A stretch of 64,000 nt of DNA, taken from NCBI RefSeq assembly GCF_034058155.1, contig NZ_CP139148.1:2976001-3040000 (forward strand), written 5' to 3'. This document shows, in pieces, positions 44,670-53,141 of the stretch. A program made the translations under genes and the position numbers. The notes beneath the pieces were generated by a model. The model did no database searches, was not told the DNA's origin, and saw nothing but the letters and a program-made list of their open reading frames with translations. The stretch is from Flavobacterium sp. KACC 22761 (GTDB lineage: Bacteria; Bacteroidota; Bacteroidia; Flavobacteriales; Flavobacteriaceae). How positions within the stretch are numbered: the stretch's first letter is position 1; the number at the start of each line of letters is the position of its first letter.

Positions 44670-44858
44670 CTAACGGGTTAAGATTATTGTTTGTTTTTTT
44701 TTTGTTGCTATATAAATGATATAACTGAAACTTAAAACATAAGTCACAAAGCTTATTAATGAAATTAATGTATTGTTTATTCTTGAGGTAGCAATATTTG
44801 TTCCGATTCCAATAATAAAAAGGAGAATAGCAAGTAGAATTTTTGTTGAATTTCGCAT
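44670..44858 (-). CDS. Small two-helix membrane protein, hypothetical
   Basis: 62 residues with TM helices at about 8-23 and 33-53 and a basic tail (KKKQTIILTR). No family recognised. It sits between two other orphan membrane proteins, all on the minus strand. Confidence 0.45.
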   Translation of the reverse strand: MRNSTKILLAILLFIIGIGTNIATSRINNTLISLISFVTYVLSFSYIIYIATKKKQTIILTR

Positions 44859-44955
44859 GAATTGTAATTAAATTTAATGGAATATGGAGTAATTTTTTCT
44901 CGTAAAGCTTCGTGTATGCCCCCTGCTAGCGTGAGCGGAAGAACATATTGTTTTT

Positions 44956-45273
44956 CTAGAGACTTATATATCCGGTATTAAATTGATAAGTAATGAATAG
45001 GCAATATATTATTAATGAAACCAAATAACTATTAAGCTCTTTAATTTTTTTTTCTTTTTTCAGTTTGTAAATTTTATATAAATTAAAAATTATTGGCGGT
45101 AGAATAAGGATAAAGGTCGCTATTTTTTCTGATGTAATTGCAGTTTGACTTTCAGCACCGGCTCCAGAACCAAAATAGAGAAAGAAAAGGAGTATCAAAG
45201 TAAAACGCATTGTATAGAAGTAAAGAATTTCTATAGTTGCAGTAATTGCTAAAAGTTTAAAATTTATTTTCAC
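44956..45273 (-). CDS. Small membrane protein, hypothetical
   Basis: 105 residues. Hydrophobic segments lie at about 8-40, 52-68 and 82-100, separated by charged linkers (LKKEKKIKELN). No family recognised. Confidence 0.5.
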   Translation of the reverse strand: MKINFKLLAITATIEILYFYTMRFTLILLFFLYFGSGAGAESQTAITSEKIATFILILPPIIFNLYKIYKLKKEKKIKELNSYLVSLIIYCLFITYQFNTGYISL

Positions 45274-45415
45274 GTTCGTTGTTTTGACAATTATTTTCCC
45301 ACGTTATTGGAATTATATAATGGAATCTTCATTTTAAGATAAAATCAAGTAAAGTCTCGACAAATATTGTTAACCAATTTTTCTTTTTCTTCATAAAAGA
45401 TTTTATTATGCCATT

Positions 45416-45558
45416 ATAGCGCGGATTTGCCATACGTGTCTATAAAGATTGTGCTTCGTAAATATAAAACAAAAGCTACATGTTTCAATTTAGCTTTTAG
45501 TTTTAATGATCTGTATTATGGTTTACTGTTGCGAGCATGGATTGCAAATTCACGCTAA
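45416..45558. repeat. Inverted-repeat element copy B
   Basis: Left arm ATAGCGCGGATTTGCCATAC near 45416; right arm GGATTGCAAATTCACGCTAA to 45558. Interior AAATATAAAACAAAAGCTAC is shared with copy C. It lies 14 bp beyond the 3' end of the caspase-like gene. Confidence 0.7.
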
Positions 45559-45572
45559 CGGGTTTCCCCCGA

Positions 45573-46184
45573 TTATAAGCCATTATCTATATCAACTTTA
45601 AAAACTTCTTTTAAACCTACCGTTTTGTTCATGTTTTCAAGAGCTACTTCTATACCCAATTGTTTGATAAAAATATTATGGTAAAAAATTGAATATGCTA
45701 AAAGTGAATCTGCCCAAGTAACAGGCTCCGTTGGTCCAATTAATGCAGTATAAGTAGAATAATTATCATCATCAAAATCTTTAATTGATTTTGCGGAATA
45801 ACCATCACAAACGGAGAATACTAAATAAGTTGGAGGAATGTAACGACCACTTTCGTGTCTAACGTAGTCTATTTTTATGTTGAAATCTTTTATGAAGCTA
45901 TATAGCACTTGCCACTGCAAAAATGTTTTATCAGACAATTCAATTCCATCCACCGAACCGTGTAATGAGAAATGGATACATACACCTCCTAGGTTACTTT
46001 TCAATAAATTAATATCATCCGCAATTCTATTAAATGCAGTTTGTAAAGTTTTAGAGTCTGAAACAGAATAGACTTCATTTTTTATTTTACAAAGACCTAG
46101 AATTTTACTCAATGCCCCTCCTTCTTTTCTATTATCAAGTATATCTGAAAAGGAAGGTGATTCTATAACATAAACTTTTGTCAT
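45573..46184 (-). CDS. Caspase/CHAT-like cysteine protease (putative)
   Basis: 203 residues, cytosolic, no signal. The clan CD layout is visible: a first strand KVYVIESPSF, then a helix, then IHFSLHGSVDGIELSD with catalytic His75, then the strand YLVFSVCDGYS with catalytic Cys126. It continues ALIGPTEPVTWADSLLAYSIFYHNIFIKQLG, which matches the C-terminal part of caspase-fold domains (w.da...FY..l...). No regulatory domain is fused, so it would be controlled in trans. A three-helix membrane protein is encoded divergently 183 bp away, which may be its partner. A hydrolase or dead homologue is possible, but both catalytic residues are present. Family membership is inferred from motifs only. Confidence 0.7.
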   Translation of the reverse strand: MTKVYVIESPSFSDILDNRKEGGALSKILGLCKIKNEVYSVSDSKTLQTAFNRIADDINLLKSNLGGVCIHFSLHGSVDGIELSDKTFLQWQVLYSFIKDFNIKIDYVRHESGRYIPPTYLVFSVCDGYSAKSIKDFDDDNYSTYTALIGPTEPVTWADSLLAYSIFYHNIFIKQLGIEVALENMNKTVGLKEVFKVDIDNGL

Positions 46185-46367
46185 TTCAATTGTTTTTTTA
46201 CTTGCTTAGCTTTTATTGTAAAATTACTTTTATATATTTATTTGTATTTCAAAATACTCTAAATTATTTGTTATGAATCCATGCCAATGAAAGAAAAGCA
46301 ATATTTTCATTATAAATAATTATACACTATGTAATAATATAAATTTTCTTTGTATAAATAATTTTTT

Positions 46368-46820
46368 ATGGATAAAATAATAGAGCGTAAAAAACAATCT
46401 TGGGATGGAATGTTTTATAGTATTCAGAGAATAGATTTATTAATAGTCTCTTTTTGTGGAGCTGGAATATATGTTTGTCTCGAAACGATTAAATTTCTTG
46501 CTGAAAAAAAACTCCCTTGTGATATTTTAGTCAAAATATCAGGAGGAGTATTTCTTTTAGGAATTATTCTTAATTTTTTATCCCAACATTTTGGTTTTAG
46601 AGCTAATGAACAAGATTATTTAATGTGTGATGCATTAATTGATGCGAATGCAAAAAAAATAAAAAAATGCAAAAAAAAGAAGCTACAAAATGAGGCTCAT
46701 CAATATGATCAACTTTCCGAAAAATATTCAAATCGAACTAAATTTCTTAATTACGCAAGTATGGTGGCAATGATTTTAGGATTGACATTTATACTAATTT
46801 ATTTCGTGATTACCTTCTAG
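46368..46820 (+). CDS. Three-helix membrane protein, hypothetical (possible effector)
   Basis: 150 residues. TM helices lie at about 22-42, 54-74 and 128-148. Between the second and third is a basic, helical cytosolic stretch (AKKIKKCKKKKLQNEAHQYDQLSEKY). The arrangement recalls SLATT-like effector proteins, but I cannot assign it to the family with confidence. It is divergent from the caspase-like gene and overlaps the end of the proline-rich minus-strand gene by 11 bp. Confidence 0.6.
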   Translation: MDKIIERKKQSWDGMFYSIQRIDLLIVSFCGAGIYVCLETIKFLAEKKLPCDILVKISGGVFLLGIILNFLSQHFGFRANEQDYLMCDALIDANAKKIKKCKKKKLQNEAHQYDQLSEKYSNRTKFLNYASMVAMILGLTFILIYFVITF

Positions 46821-46980
46821 GTGGCCGTGGTGTTCCTTTCTGTTGTTCAGAACCTCTCTCAGGCGATGACGGCCTAGGGGAAGGTGGCGGTGAAGATGGT
46901 CTCGGCGGTGGTGGCGAAGATGGTCTTGATGGGGGAGATTGACTAGGTCTAGGACCTCCTGGATTTTCATGTTTTTCCAT
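46810..46980 (-). CDS. Proline-rich 56-residue mini-protein
   Basis: A short frame from ATG at 46980 to TAA at 46810-46812, too short for most gene finders. The product is MEKHENPGGPRPSQSPPSRP, then repeats of SSPPPPRP, SSPPPSPRP and SSP, and a basic end (RPPRR). It has no signal peptide. The base composition is GC-rich, unlike the surrounding AT-rich DNA. It overlaps the 3' end of the membrane-protein gene in convergent fashion. The protein would be extended and PxxP-rich, apt for adaptor-type binding. A candidate -7 box (TATATTTG, minus) lies at 47072-47079. Confidence 0.55.
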   Translation of the reverse strand: MEKHENPGGPRPSQSPPSRPSSPPPPRPSSPPPSPRPSSPERGSEQQKGTPRPPRR

Positions 46981-47071
46981 AATAATTTGTGGTTATATAG
47001 TTAATTTATTAATGATTCATTATTATACAGTGTAGAGTTTTGAATTTGAACTTACATTGTTATTTGGCTTG

Positions 47072-47079
47072 CAAATATA
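47072..47079 (-). promoter_or_regulatory. -7 promoter box for the proline-rich gene
   Basis: TATATTTG on the minus strand, about 92 bp upstream of the ATG at 46980. A -33 TTG is not seen at the usual spacing. Confidence 0.3.
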
Positions 47080-47157
47080 GGTAAAATCTTATATGTTTTT
47101 TTTGTGGTTTTTGATTTAAATATTATTATCGTTTTCTGCTGAAGATAAAGGTAACTT

Positions 47158-47303
47158 GATAGCGCGGATTTATAATCTGCGCCCTCAAAAGATTGGTCTT
47201 TTGTCTATAAATATAAAAAGCTATATGTTTCTTTATCGCTTTTATTTTGATTATATGTATTGACTTTTACTGTTGCAGGTACGGATTACAAATCCGCGCT
47301 ATC
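47158..47303. repeat. Inverted-repeat element copy C
   Basis: GATAGCGCGGATTTATAATC at 47158 mirrors GGATTACAAATCCGCGCTAT ending 47303. Interior AAATATAAAAAGCTATATG matches copy B. Copy C lies 12 bp beyond the 3' end of the HEPN-like gene. Confidence 0.7.
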
Positions 47304-47315
47304 GAGTGACTAGAT

Positions 47316-48554
47316 TTATTCAAATTGGAGAGCTATTTTTTCCGCAATTCTTTTTATTAGAAAAAGGTAAGGAGTCAGTTTTACATCATTGTCTGGTGTT
47401 GGTAATATGACTTTATTTTCTCTTTGTTCTCGTAAATGAACCAATACATTTCTTATTTTTTCAATATTTTTTCTAATTGCGGTTAATGAATTTTCATTTA
47501 CACTTTCCAAATCTTCGACTTTATTAAATAATTTTTTAATAACCAAACCGCCGTCAAATTCTATGTCTTTACAAAAGAATTCACAGTTTTTAGACAATTC
47601 TAATTTTAAATCATCAATTGACATAAACTCTAAAATTGTTTTCTCCATTTTAATAGAATCATCTTTGTATTTATAATAATGGTCTTGCAATTTGTCAATT
47701 ATAGATTTAGTATATTCTTTTGATTTAGAATTTATGTCTGGTTTTTTTAATATTTGATTAAGTTCTTTTTTTATTGAACTATCAAGAAAATAATAAGTGC
47801 AATATTCTAAAACTTGGTAATAAAAGATAAATTGTAATCTTATGTCATCTGTTTTGTTTGCAACATCAATAGTTTCTAATACCGTTAATTCTATATTGTG
47901 CGCATTTATACTTTTCGGAAATTCATCACCATCTTCACTCAAGCAAGGGATAATAAATTCATCTTTCAGAGTTTCTTTTCTATATAATATAATTTTAGGA
48001 CTTTCTCTATCAAAATATTCCATATAAAAGTTTAATAATCTTAAAAAGTAAGTGAAATCATTTTCAAATGAAGTAAAATCCCCACTTATGTAAAAAGAGA
48101 ACGCTTCACAATCTTTATAAAATTCTTTTATAAATTCTGGTTGCTCATCGAGAGTATAAAAATCATTATACATTCTTAATTCTCTATAATTTGTTTTAGT
48201 AGCAGTTTTTGTTTGTTGAAAACCTTTAGCCAAAATTTCTAAAGCTTTGGAAGATTTATCAAAATAACAATTGTAAGTTTTATCTTTGAAATTATAGTCA
48301 AACTTTCTTTTTAATAGACTTGTATCAGTTTCGATAGGAGTAAAAATAAATTCTATTTTTTTTTCTCTATAATGATAAATCGCAGCCAAATAATCAATAA
48401 GTTTAACATTGTCTAAAGCACTAAAATCTTCAGATTTGTCCATTAAAATTATGAATGTATCATCATCCCAAGGTTTTGATATTTTGATATGTTTAGTTTC
48501 TATCTCAACGTTTGAGTAAGGATTGTTTTCCTTGAATTTTGCTAGATATTCCAT
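47316..48554 (-). CDS. HEPN-like domain protein (putative RNase, possible defence)
   Basis: 412 residues, soluble. The first ~220 residues are not recognised. The C-terminal ~180 residues are helical and contain FIFYYQVLEYCTYYFL and then IRKNIEKIRNVLVHLREQ, with Arg368 and His373 in the Rx4H arrangement of HEPN nucleases. The layout resembles the HEPN regions of ApeA-like defence proteins. It would degrade RNA when activated. It is followed by inverted-repeat copy C and sits next to the caspase-like module. The HEPN call is from a motif and helix pattern only. Confidence 0.6.
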   Translation of the reverse strand: MEYLAKFKENNPYSNVEIETKHIKISKPWDDDTFIILMDKSEDFSALDNVKLIDYLAAIYHYREKKIEFIFTPIETDTSLLKRKFDYNFKDKTYNCYFDKSSKALEILAKGFQQTKTATKTNYRELRMYNDFYTLDEQPEFIKEFYKDCEAFSFYISGDFTSFENDFTYFLRLLNFYMEYFDRESPKIILYRKETLKDEFIIPCLSEDGDEFPKSINAHNIELTVLETIDVANKTDDIRLQFIFYYQVLEYCTYYFLDSSIKKELNQILKKPDINSKSKEYTKSIIDKLQDHYYKYKDDSIKMEKTILEFMSIDDLKLELSKNCEFFCKDIEFDGGLVIKKLFNKVEDLESVNENSLTAIRKNIEKIRNVLVHLREQRENKVILPTPDNDVKLTPYLFLIKRIAEKIALQFE

Positions 48555-48849
48555 ATTTTTTTTGGTTCAAAGTTGTTTTATATTATTGATTTGTATAGTT
48601 CTTGTGTGAGCTTGCTATGAATTAAGTCATATATGCATAAATTCAAATTGGAATGTTATGTGTAAGCTTATTTTATTTTGCTAATTTTTTTTGTTACAAA
48701 AAATAAAATTATGTAGTGCTTTTTATTTTAAGTGAAACAAACATCGCATTTTATTTAATTTTATAACTAAGTAAAAACCCCTGATTTGAGAAAAAAAATC
48801 ATCCAAAAATCCCAAAAAATAACCACTAGAATTTTCCACAAAAATTTCG

Positions 48850-48857
48850 TAATTTTG
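48850..48857 (+). promoter_or_regulatory. -7 promoter box of prfA
   Basis: TAATTTTG lies 25 bp before the ATG at 48883. The rest of the 330-bp gap upstream (48555-48849) holds no gene I can support. Confidence 0.4.
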
Positions 48858-48882
48858 CCGTCCAAATAAAAGGAATTAGAAA

Positions 48883-49959
48883 ATGTTAGATAGACTTCAA
48901 TATGTAAAGCAGCGTTTCGATGAGATTTCGGATTTGATTATTCAGCCGGATGTTATTTCTGATCAAAAACGTTACAAGCAGCTTAACCAAGAATATAAAG
49001 GGATTAAAGCGCTGGTTGAAAAGAGAGAAGAATACATCATAGTTTTAGCAAATATTGACGAAGCAAACGAAATTATTGCTGATGGAAGCGATGCCGAAAT
49101 GGTGGAAATGGCCAAAATGCAACTAGACGAAGCAAAAGAACGTTTGCCAGAATTGGAGGAGGAAATCAAATTCATGCTGATTCCTAAAGATCCTGAAGAT
49201 GCGAAAAACGTTATGGTGGAGATCCGCGCCGGTACGGGTGGGGACGAAGCGAGTATTTTTGCAGGTGACTTGTTCAGAATGTACACGAAATATTGTGAAT
49301 CTATGGGATGGCGATCATCTGTTGTAGATATGAACGAAGGTACTTCTGGAGGTTTTAAAGAGGTTATTTTTGAAGTTACGGGAGAAGATGTGTACGGAAC
49401 TTTGAAGTTTGAAGCGGGTGTTCACCGTGTACAACGTGTCCCTCAGACAGAAACTCAAGGACGTGTACATACATCAGCAGCGACGGTTATGGTTTTGCCA
49501 GAAGCGGAGGAGTTTGATGTTCAGGTAGATATGAATGATGTTCGTGTCGATTTCTTCTGTTCGTCAGGACCTGGAGGTCAGTCGGTAAATACAACGAAAT
49601 CGGCTGTACGTTTGACGCACATTCCAACCGGATTGGTAGCGCAATGTCAGGATGAGAAATCACAACACAAGAATAAAGATAAAGCTTTAATGGTATTGCG
49701 TTCTCGTTTATACGAAATGGAATTGGCCAAAAAGCAAGAGGAAGATGCTAAAAAACGTAGCTCTCAGGTAAGTTCTGGAGACCGTTCGGCAAAAATCCGT
49801 ACATACAACTACGCACAAGGGCGCGTAACCGATCACCGTATTGGTTTGACGCTTTACGATTTAGGAAACATCATGAATGGTGATATCCAGAAAATCGTTT
49901 CTGAGCTTCAGTTGGTTAATAATATGGAGAAATTGAAGGAAGCTTCTGAGGTGTACTAA
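48883..49959 (+). CDS. prfA: Peptide chain release factor 1
   Basis: Recognises UAA and UAG stop codons and triggers peptidyl-tRNA hydrolysis. The 358-residue protein has the tripeptide anticodon PxT as Pro187-Gln-Thr189 (VPQTETQGR) and the catalytic GGQ at 231-233 in [19 protein letters not shown]2 would carry SPF at the first position, so this is RF1. Continuation [14 protein letters not shown] is typical. It ends in a strong GAAA-loop terminator. Confidence 0.97.
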   Translation: MLDRLQYVKQRFDEISDLIIQPDVISDQKRYKQLNQEYKGIKALVEKREEYIIVLANIDEANEIIADGSDAEMVEMAKMQLDEAKERLPELEEEIKFMLIPKDPEDAKNVMVEIRAGTGGDEASIFAGDLFRMYTKYCESMGWRSSVVDMNEGTSGGFKEVIFEVTGEDVYGTLKFEAGVHRVQRVPQTETQGRVHTSAATVMVLPEAEEFDVQVDMNDVRVDFFCSSGPGGQSVNTTKSAVRLTHIPTGLVAQCQDEKSQHKNKDKALMVLRSRLYEMELAKKQEEDAKKRSSQVSSGDRSAKIRTYNYAQGRVTDHRIGLTLYDLGNIMNGDIQKIVSELQLVNNMEKLKEASEVY

Positions 49960-49965
49960 TCTGAG

Positions 49966-50010
49966 CTACTAAGATTCTAAGTTGCTAAGGGACTAAGTTT
50001 TTCTCTTTGA
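49966..50010. repeat. CTAAG-type repeat after prfA
   Basis: CTAAGATTCTAAGTTGCTAAG and related units form part of a dispersed family based on CTAAG(n5-6). Reverse-complement copies follow at 50205-50290 and 50478-50505. Confidence 0.5.
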
Positions 50011-50021
50011 ACATAAATTTT

Positions 50022-50050
50022 AAGCCAAACGAAAGTTTGGCTTTTTTTTG
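50022..50050 (+). terminator. Terminator of prfA
   Basis: A 9-bp perfect stem AAGCCAAAC/GTTTGGCTT with a GAAA tetraloop is followed by a T run. Confidence 0.9.
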
Positions 50051-50077
50051 AATTGTATTAAAAATATTAAAACATAG

Positions 50078-50165
50078 CCCGTGGTTTCAACCACGGGAAA
50101 CGGATTGTAAATTCATTATGTCTTATTAATCGTTATTGAAACGCTTTCCGTGGTTGAAACCACGG
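50078..50165. repeat. REP/BIME-like inverted pair
   Basis: Two hairpins, CCCGTGGTT/AACCACGGG (50078-50097) and CCGTGGTT/AACCACGG (50148-50165), have opposite loop orientation (TC vs GA), like bacterial interspersed mosaic elements. No gene is seen between prfA and the DUF5723 gene. Confidence 0.6.
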
Positions 50166-50204
50166 TCTATATTTTTATTTCATGTCAACAATAAAAACGT
50201 AGCC

Positions 50205-50512
50205 CTTAGTAACTTAGAATATTAGCATCTTCAAAAAAGGCAAAGTGAAGAAAACTTAGAATCTTAGCAACTTAGCACCTTAGAATCTTTAAAAAAATTG
50301 CAAGAACCTTCTTAGATTTTTGAATTTTCGATTTTTTTCTTCGTTAAGTTGTTAAATTTATGAGATTAAATTGTTAATAAGTGTTTAGAGAATTTTCTTA
50401 AACTCACTATTTTAAATAAAGGTAATTACTACAATGTGTTTTAGTGTAGTAGGATTAATATTGTTTTTTGTTAAAACTTAGTCACTTAGAAACTTAGTGT
50501 CTAAGAATCTCA
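50205..50512. repeat. Repeat-rich gap with CTAAG family in reverse orientation
   Basis: Units such as CTTAGAATCTTAGCAACTTAG and CTTAGTCACTTAGAAACTTAG form multiple CTTAG copies. There is no coding frame worth calling. The stretch precedes a bidirectional terminator-type hairpin. Confidence 0.5.
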
Positions 50513-50554
50513 AAAAAAAACTTGCCAATCGCCAAGATTGGCAAGTTTTTTTTT
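50512..50554. terminator. Bidirectional terminator-type hairpin
   Basis: CTTGCCAATC/GATTGGCAAG around GCCAA has A residues before and T residues after (50512-50554). No gene end is adjacent on the plus strand, so it may insulate the next gene. Confidence 0.7.
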
Positions 50555-50629
50555 GCCATTTTTTTGTTAATATTTGTGTGCTTTTTCAAAGAAAGACAAA
50601 ACCAAATCAACCCGTTTTAAAAATAATCT

Positions 50630-51961
50630 ATGAAGAGAACTTTACTTTTATTTTGCTTCTTTGGAAGCTTTTTTTATGCGCGATCGCAATCGTATTTTGG
50701 ATTCAGAGATGATAATTATGCCGGAATTCAGGGCGTTTTATTTAATCCGTCGGTTATTGTGGACTCGAAATACAAATCGGATGTCACGATTTTTTCGGCA
50801 AGTGCAACAGGACAAAATGATTTGTACGGATTTAATTTTGCTGAGGTTTTAGACGGAAATTACGATATCCAAACCGATGCAAGCAAAAACATCAAAACAA
50901 ACAATCGCGGGAATTTGAATCTCGACATTATGGGGCCATCATTTACGTTGAATATTACGCCGGTTCATAGTATTGCGCTTTATTCGCGCGTGCGAAGTGT
51001 TACGAGCCTTGTCGATGTAAACGGTCAGTTGATTGACGAGGTGAGTAAAGATCTTGATGTTTCAAACAGCTTTCTGATTCAAGGCGGAAACCCAAATGGC
51101 GTTACTAATTCTTGGGCAGAAATTGGAGCAAGTTATGCCACAGTTTTAATGGATCATGACGATCATTTTATTAAAGGCGGACTTACCGTTAAATATTTAA
51201 TGGCGGGAGTAAACGGCTACATCAATGGAAATGATTTGAGCGTGGCTTTTGCTAAAAACAATGCCAATCCAGAGCAAAGCCAATATTTGTCAACCGGAAC
51301 TTTGAGAACTTCAGCAAGCTACGATTATCAAAACGGAAATGATCCTAAGTTTGATGGTTCATCGGCAGGCGTTGGGCTTGATTTGGGTTTCACGTATGAA
51401 TACCGCACGAATTGTCATACGTGTATCGGAAATCGATACAAATTCAAAGTGGCAGTTTCTGTAACAGATATCGGAAAAATCAATTATAAAAATATGGTCG
51501 AAAACACTTATAATTTGGCTGGAAAAGTTTCTCAGGCTAATATTGACAATGCCGAAAATATTTTCGAATTCTTTGATACGCATTACACAAAAGTTTCTTC
51601 TAGAACGGGTGTAAAAGCGAATTTGCCAACAGCACTTCACACTAATTTTGATTGGAATATTGATAATAAATTCTACTTGAATTTAAGTACTGATTTCAGC
51701 TTGGTTGATACGAAAAAAATAAACGGAACTGCACTTCCAAATTCAGTTACTTTCACGCCACGATTTGAAACCAGACAATTCAGTTTTTATGTTCCTATAA
51801 CATATATGGAATACAGTGGCACGCAAATCGGAACTGGTTTTAGAGCTGGTCCGTTGTTTGTAGGTTCTGGATCTTTGATTTCGAATCTATTTTCAAATAC
51901 TTCAAAAGCCTGCAATTTGTACGTCGGATTGAAATTGCCGATTTATCAAAATTATAATTAA
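50630..51961 (+). CDS. DUF5723-family outer-membrane protein
   Basis: A 443-residue protein with a signal peptide (to FYARSQ). Long alternating beta segments (SWAEIGASYATVLM, HFIKGGLTVKYLM) and a final strand pattern (ACNLYVGLKLPIYQ) suggest an outer-membrane barrel. The opening FGFRDDNYAGIQGVLFNPSVIVDSKYKSDV is that of the DUF5723 family. Function unknown. Monocistronic, with a terminator downstream. Such proteins often pair with OmpA-type proteins; none is adjacent here. Confidence 0.85.
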   Translation: MKRTLLLFCFFGSFFYARSQSYFGFRDDNYAGIQGVLFNPSVIVDSKYKSDVTIFSASATGQNDLYGFNFAEVLDGNYDIQTDASKNIKTNNRGNLNLDIMGPSFTLNITPVHSIALYSRVRSVTSLVDVNGQLIDEVSKDLDVSNSFLIQGGNPNGVTNSWAEIGASYATVLMDHDDHFIKGGLTVKYLMAGVNGYINGNDLSVAFAKNNANPEQSQYLSTGTLRTSASYDYQNGNDPKFDGSSAGVGLDLGFTYEYRTNCHTCIGNRYKFKVAVSVTDIGKINYKNMVENTYNLAGKVSQANIDNAENIFEFFDTHYTKVSSRTGVKANLPTALHTNFDWNIDNKFYLNLSTDFSLVDTKKINGTALPNSVTFTPRFETRQFSFYVPITYMEYSGTQIGTGFRAGPLFVGSGSLISNLFSNTSKACNLYVGLKLPIYQNYN

Positions 51962-52047
51962 AGATGCTAAGATTCTAAGTTGCTGATTTTCTAAGTTTTC
52001 TTGGGATTGTCTATAAAAATTGGATTTAAAAAAACGCAATATCTAAA

Positions 52048-52079
52048 AAAAAGGCCAAACATATTAGTTCGGCCTTTTT
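52048..52079 (+). terminator. Terminator of the DUF5723 gene
   Basis: A 9-bp stem AAAAAGGCC/GGCCTTTTT. CTAAG-type repeats lie on both sides (51962-51996, 52088-52145). The remaining gap to 52333 holds no gene. Confidence 0.75.
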
Positions 52080-52333
52080 CTATGCTTAGTATTCCAACTT
52101 CTAAGGACTTAGCATCTTAGTAGCTTAGAATCTTAGCATCTTTTTAAAAATATAGTATGTATTAACCGCTTAACCGTTTGTTGTGAAGAAACGTATAAAC
52201 GAGTTAGATACCGAGAAATACTCTTGTGTATTCAAGACATTTATATAGGTTAGAGTACATGTAAACTCCATTTTTTATTACAATTTCGCTTAACTTTTCC
52301 ATGACATAAAAATCTAAGTTCGACAAATTACTC

Positions 52334-52711
52334 TTACGATGGTTCGTGTTGTGATGTTTCTTCTTGCGAAGTTTCATCTGAAGATTCGTGATGTGGTTTT
52401 GAAACCAAATTGGTTACAACCAATTGAACGATTGAGCCCAAAATCCCTTTAAAGATAGAATCGCCTTTTCCGACAATAAATCTTTTGGCCAAGTATCCAA
52501 TTCCGATACTGATCGCCGATTGTGCCATGTGGCTTTTGAAACCAACCGTTTCGTTGATTTCTTCAACTGTATTTCGAATCAGGTTTAGAGGTTTTAAATT
52601 CTCTTTAATATCGTCAATTTCATCTTTGATGGAGCACCACTCGGCGTCCTGACGATCTTCTAACAATTTTATTCTCTGATTTAATTCATCAATAGTGTAA
52701 ATAGGCTCCAT
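52334..52711 (-). CDS. Hypothetical coiled-coil/membrane protein of the stress operon
   Basis: 125 residues with a coiled-coil N-terminal half (ELNQRIKLLEDRQDAEW...IKENLKPL), a hydrophobic stretch (about 68-100) and an acidic/serine-rich C-terminus (ESSDETSQEETSQHEPS). No family recognised. Last gene of a six-gene minus-strand operon. Possibly holds the preceding holin-like protein. Confidence 0.7.
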   Translation of the reverse strand: MEPIYTIDELNQRIKLLEDRQDAEWCSIKDEIDDIKENLKPLNLIRNTVEEINETVGFKSHMAQSAISIGIGYLAKRFIVGKGDSIFKGILGSIVQLVVTNLVSKPHHESSDETSQEETSQHEPS

Positions 52712-52743
52712 AATAGTCTGTTTTAGTTATTAATAGTTTTAAA

Positions 52744-53103
52744 TCAGTTTTGTTTCTCTTTTAAAATACTCGAAATGATGGTATTGCCAATTGGTGTTTT
52801 TATCAATGAGTGATGCGTTTTATGAATCACAATGGCAACTATTAAATAAAATAGCGCCATGATAAAAAAGCCGTAGTAATACTCTCCAAGTTCTTTTCCA
52901 ACCCATAGACTGATCCCGATATTCAAGAACAAGGTAAAAAATGCAACAACAATACCGACTGCTATCTTTGATGTTAAGGTTGACACCACATCGGCAACAG
53001 AACATACTGTTTTGAGTTTAAGTAATTCCAAACTCGTTTTAGTATAGTTCTCTGCTTTTTCATAAAGATTTAGGTTCTCGTTTGTTGTTGCATTTGGTTC
53101 CAT
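52744..53103 (-). CDS. Holin-like membrane protein (phage holin 3_6/DUF1469-like)
   Basis: 119 residues with a short N-terminal helical segment, two TM helices (about 44-66 and 75-95) and a hydrophilic end (SLIKTPIGNTIISSILKEK). The build KAENYTKTSLELLKLKTVCSVADVVSTL..IGISLWVGKELG is that of the DUF1469/phage_holin_3_6 group. In this group the name does not imply a phage. Its neighbour YtxH is the usual partner; the pair appears in general-stress operons. Confidence 0.82.
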   Translation of the reverse strand: MEPNATTNENLNLYEKAENYTKTSLELLKLKTVCSVADVVSTLTSKIAVGIVVAFFTLFLNIGISLWVGKELGEYYYGFFIMALFYLIVAIVIHKTHHSLIKTPIGNTIISSILKEKQN

Positions 53104-53141
53104 GATATAAGGTATTTAGGGTTTAAAAATCTAACTTTTGA

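Noticed and set aside
45877..46071. 64-residue plus-strand frame antisense to the caspase-like gene
   Set aside because: No start context or family; it is the shadow of a real gene.
50497..50712. 71-residue frame (MSKNLKKKLANRQ...) before the DUF5723 gene
   Set aside because: It runs through a terminator hairpin and overlaps the signal-peptide start of the DUF5723 gene; no family resemblance.
52744..53103. Prophage remnant suggested by the holin-like gene
   Set aside because: Neighbours (YtxH, lmo0937-like, porin) show a stress operon; no phage structural, lysis or integrase gene is near.
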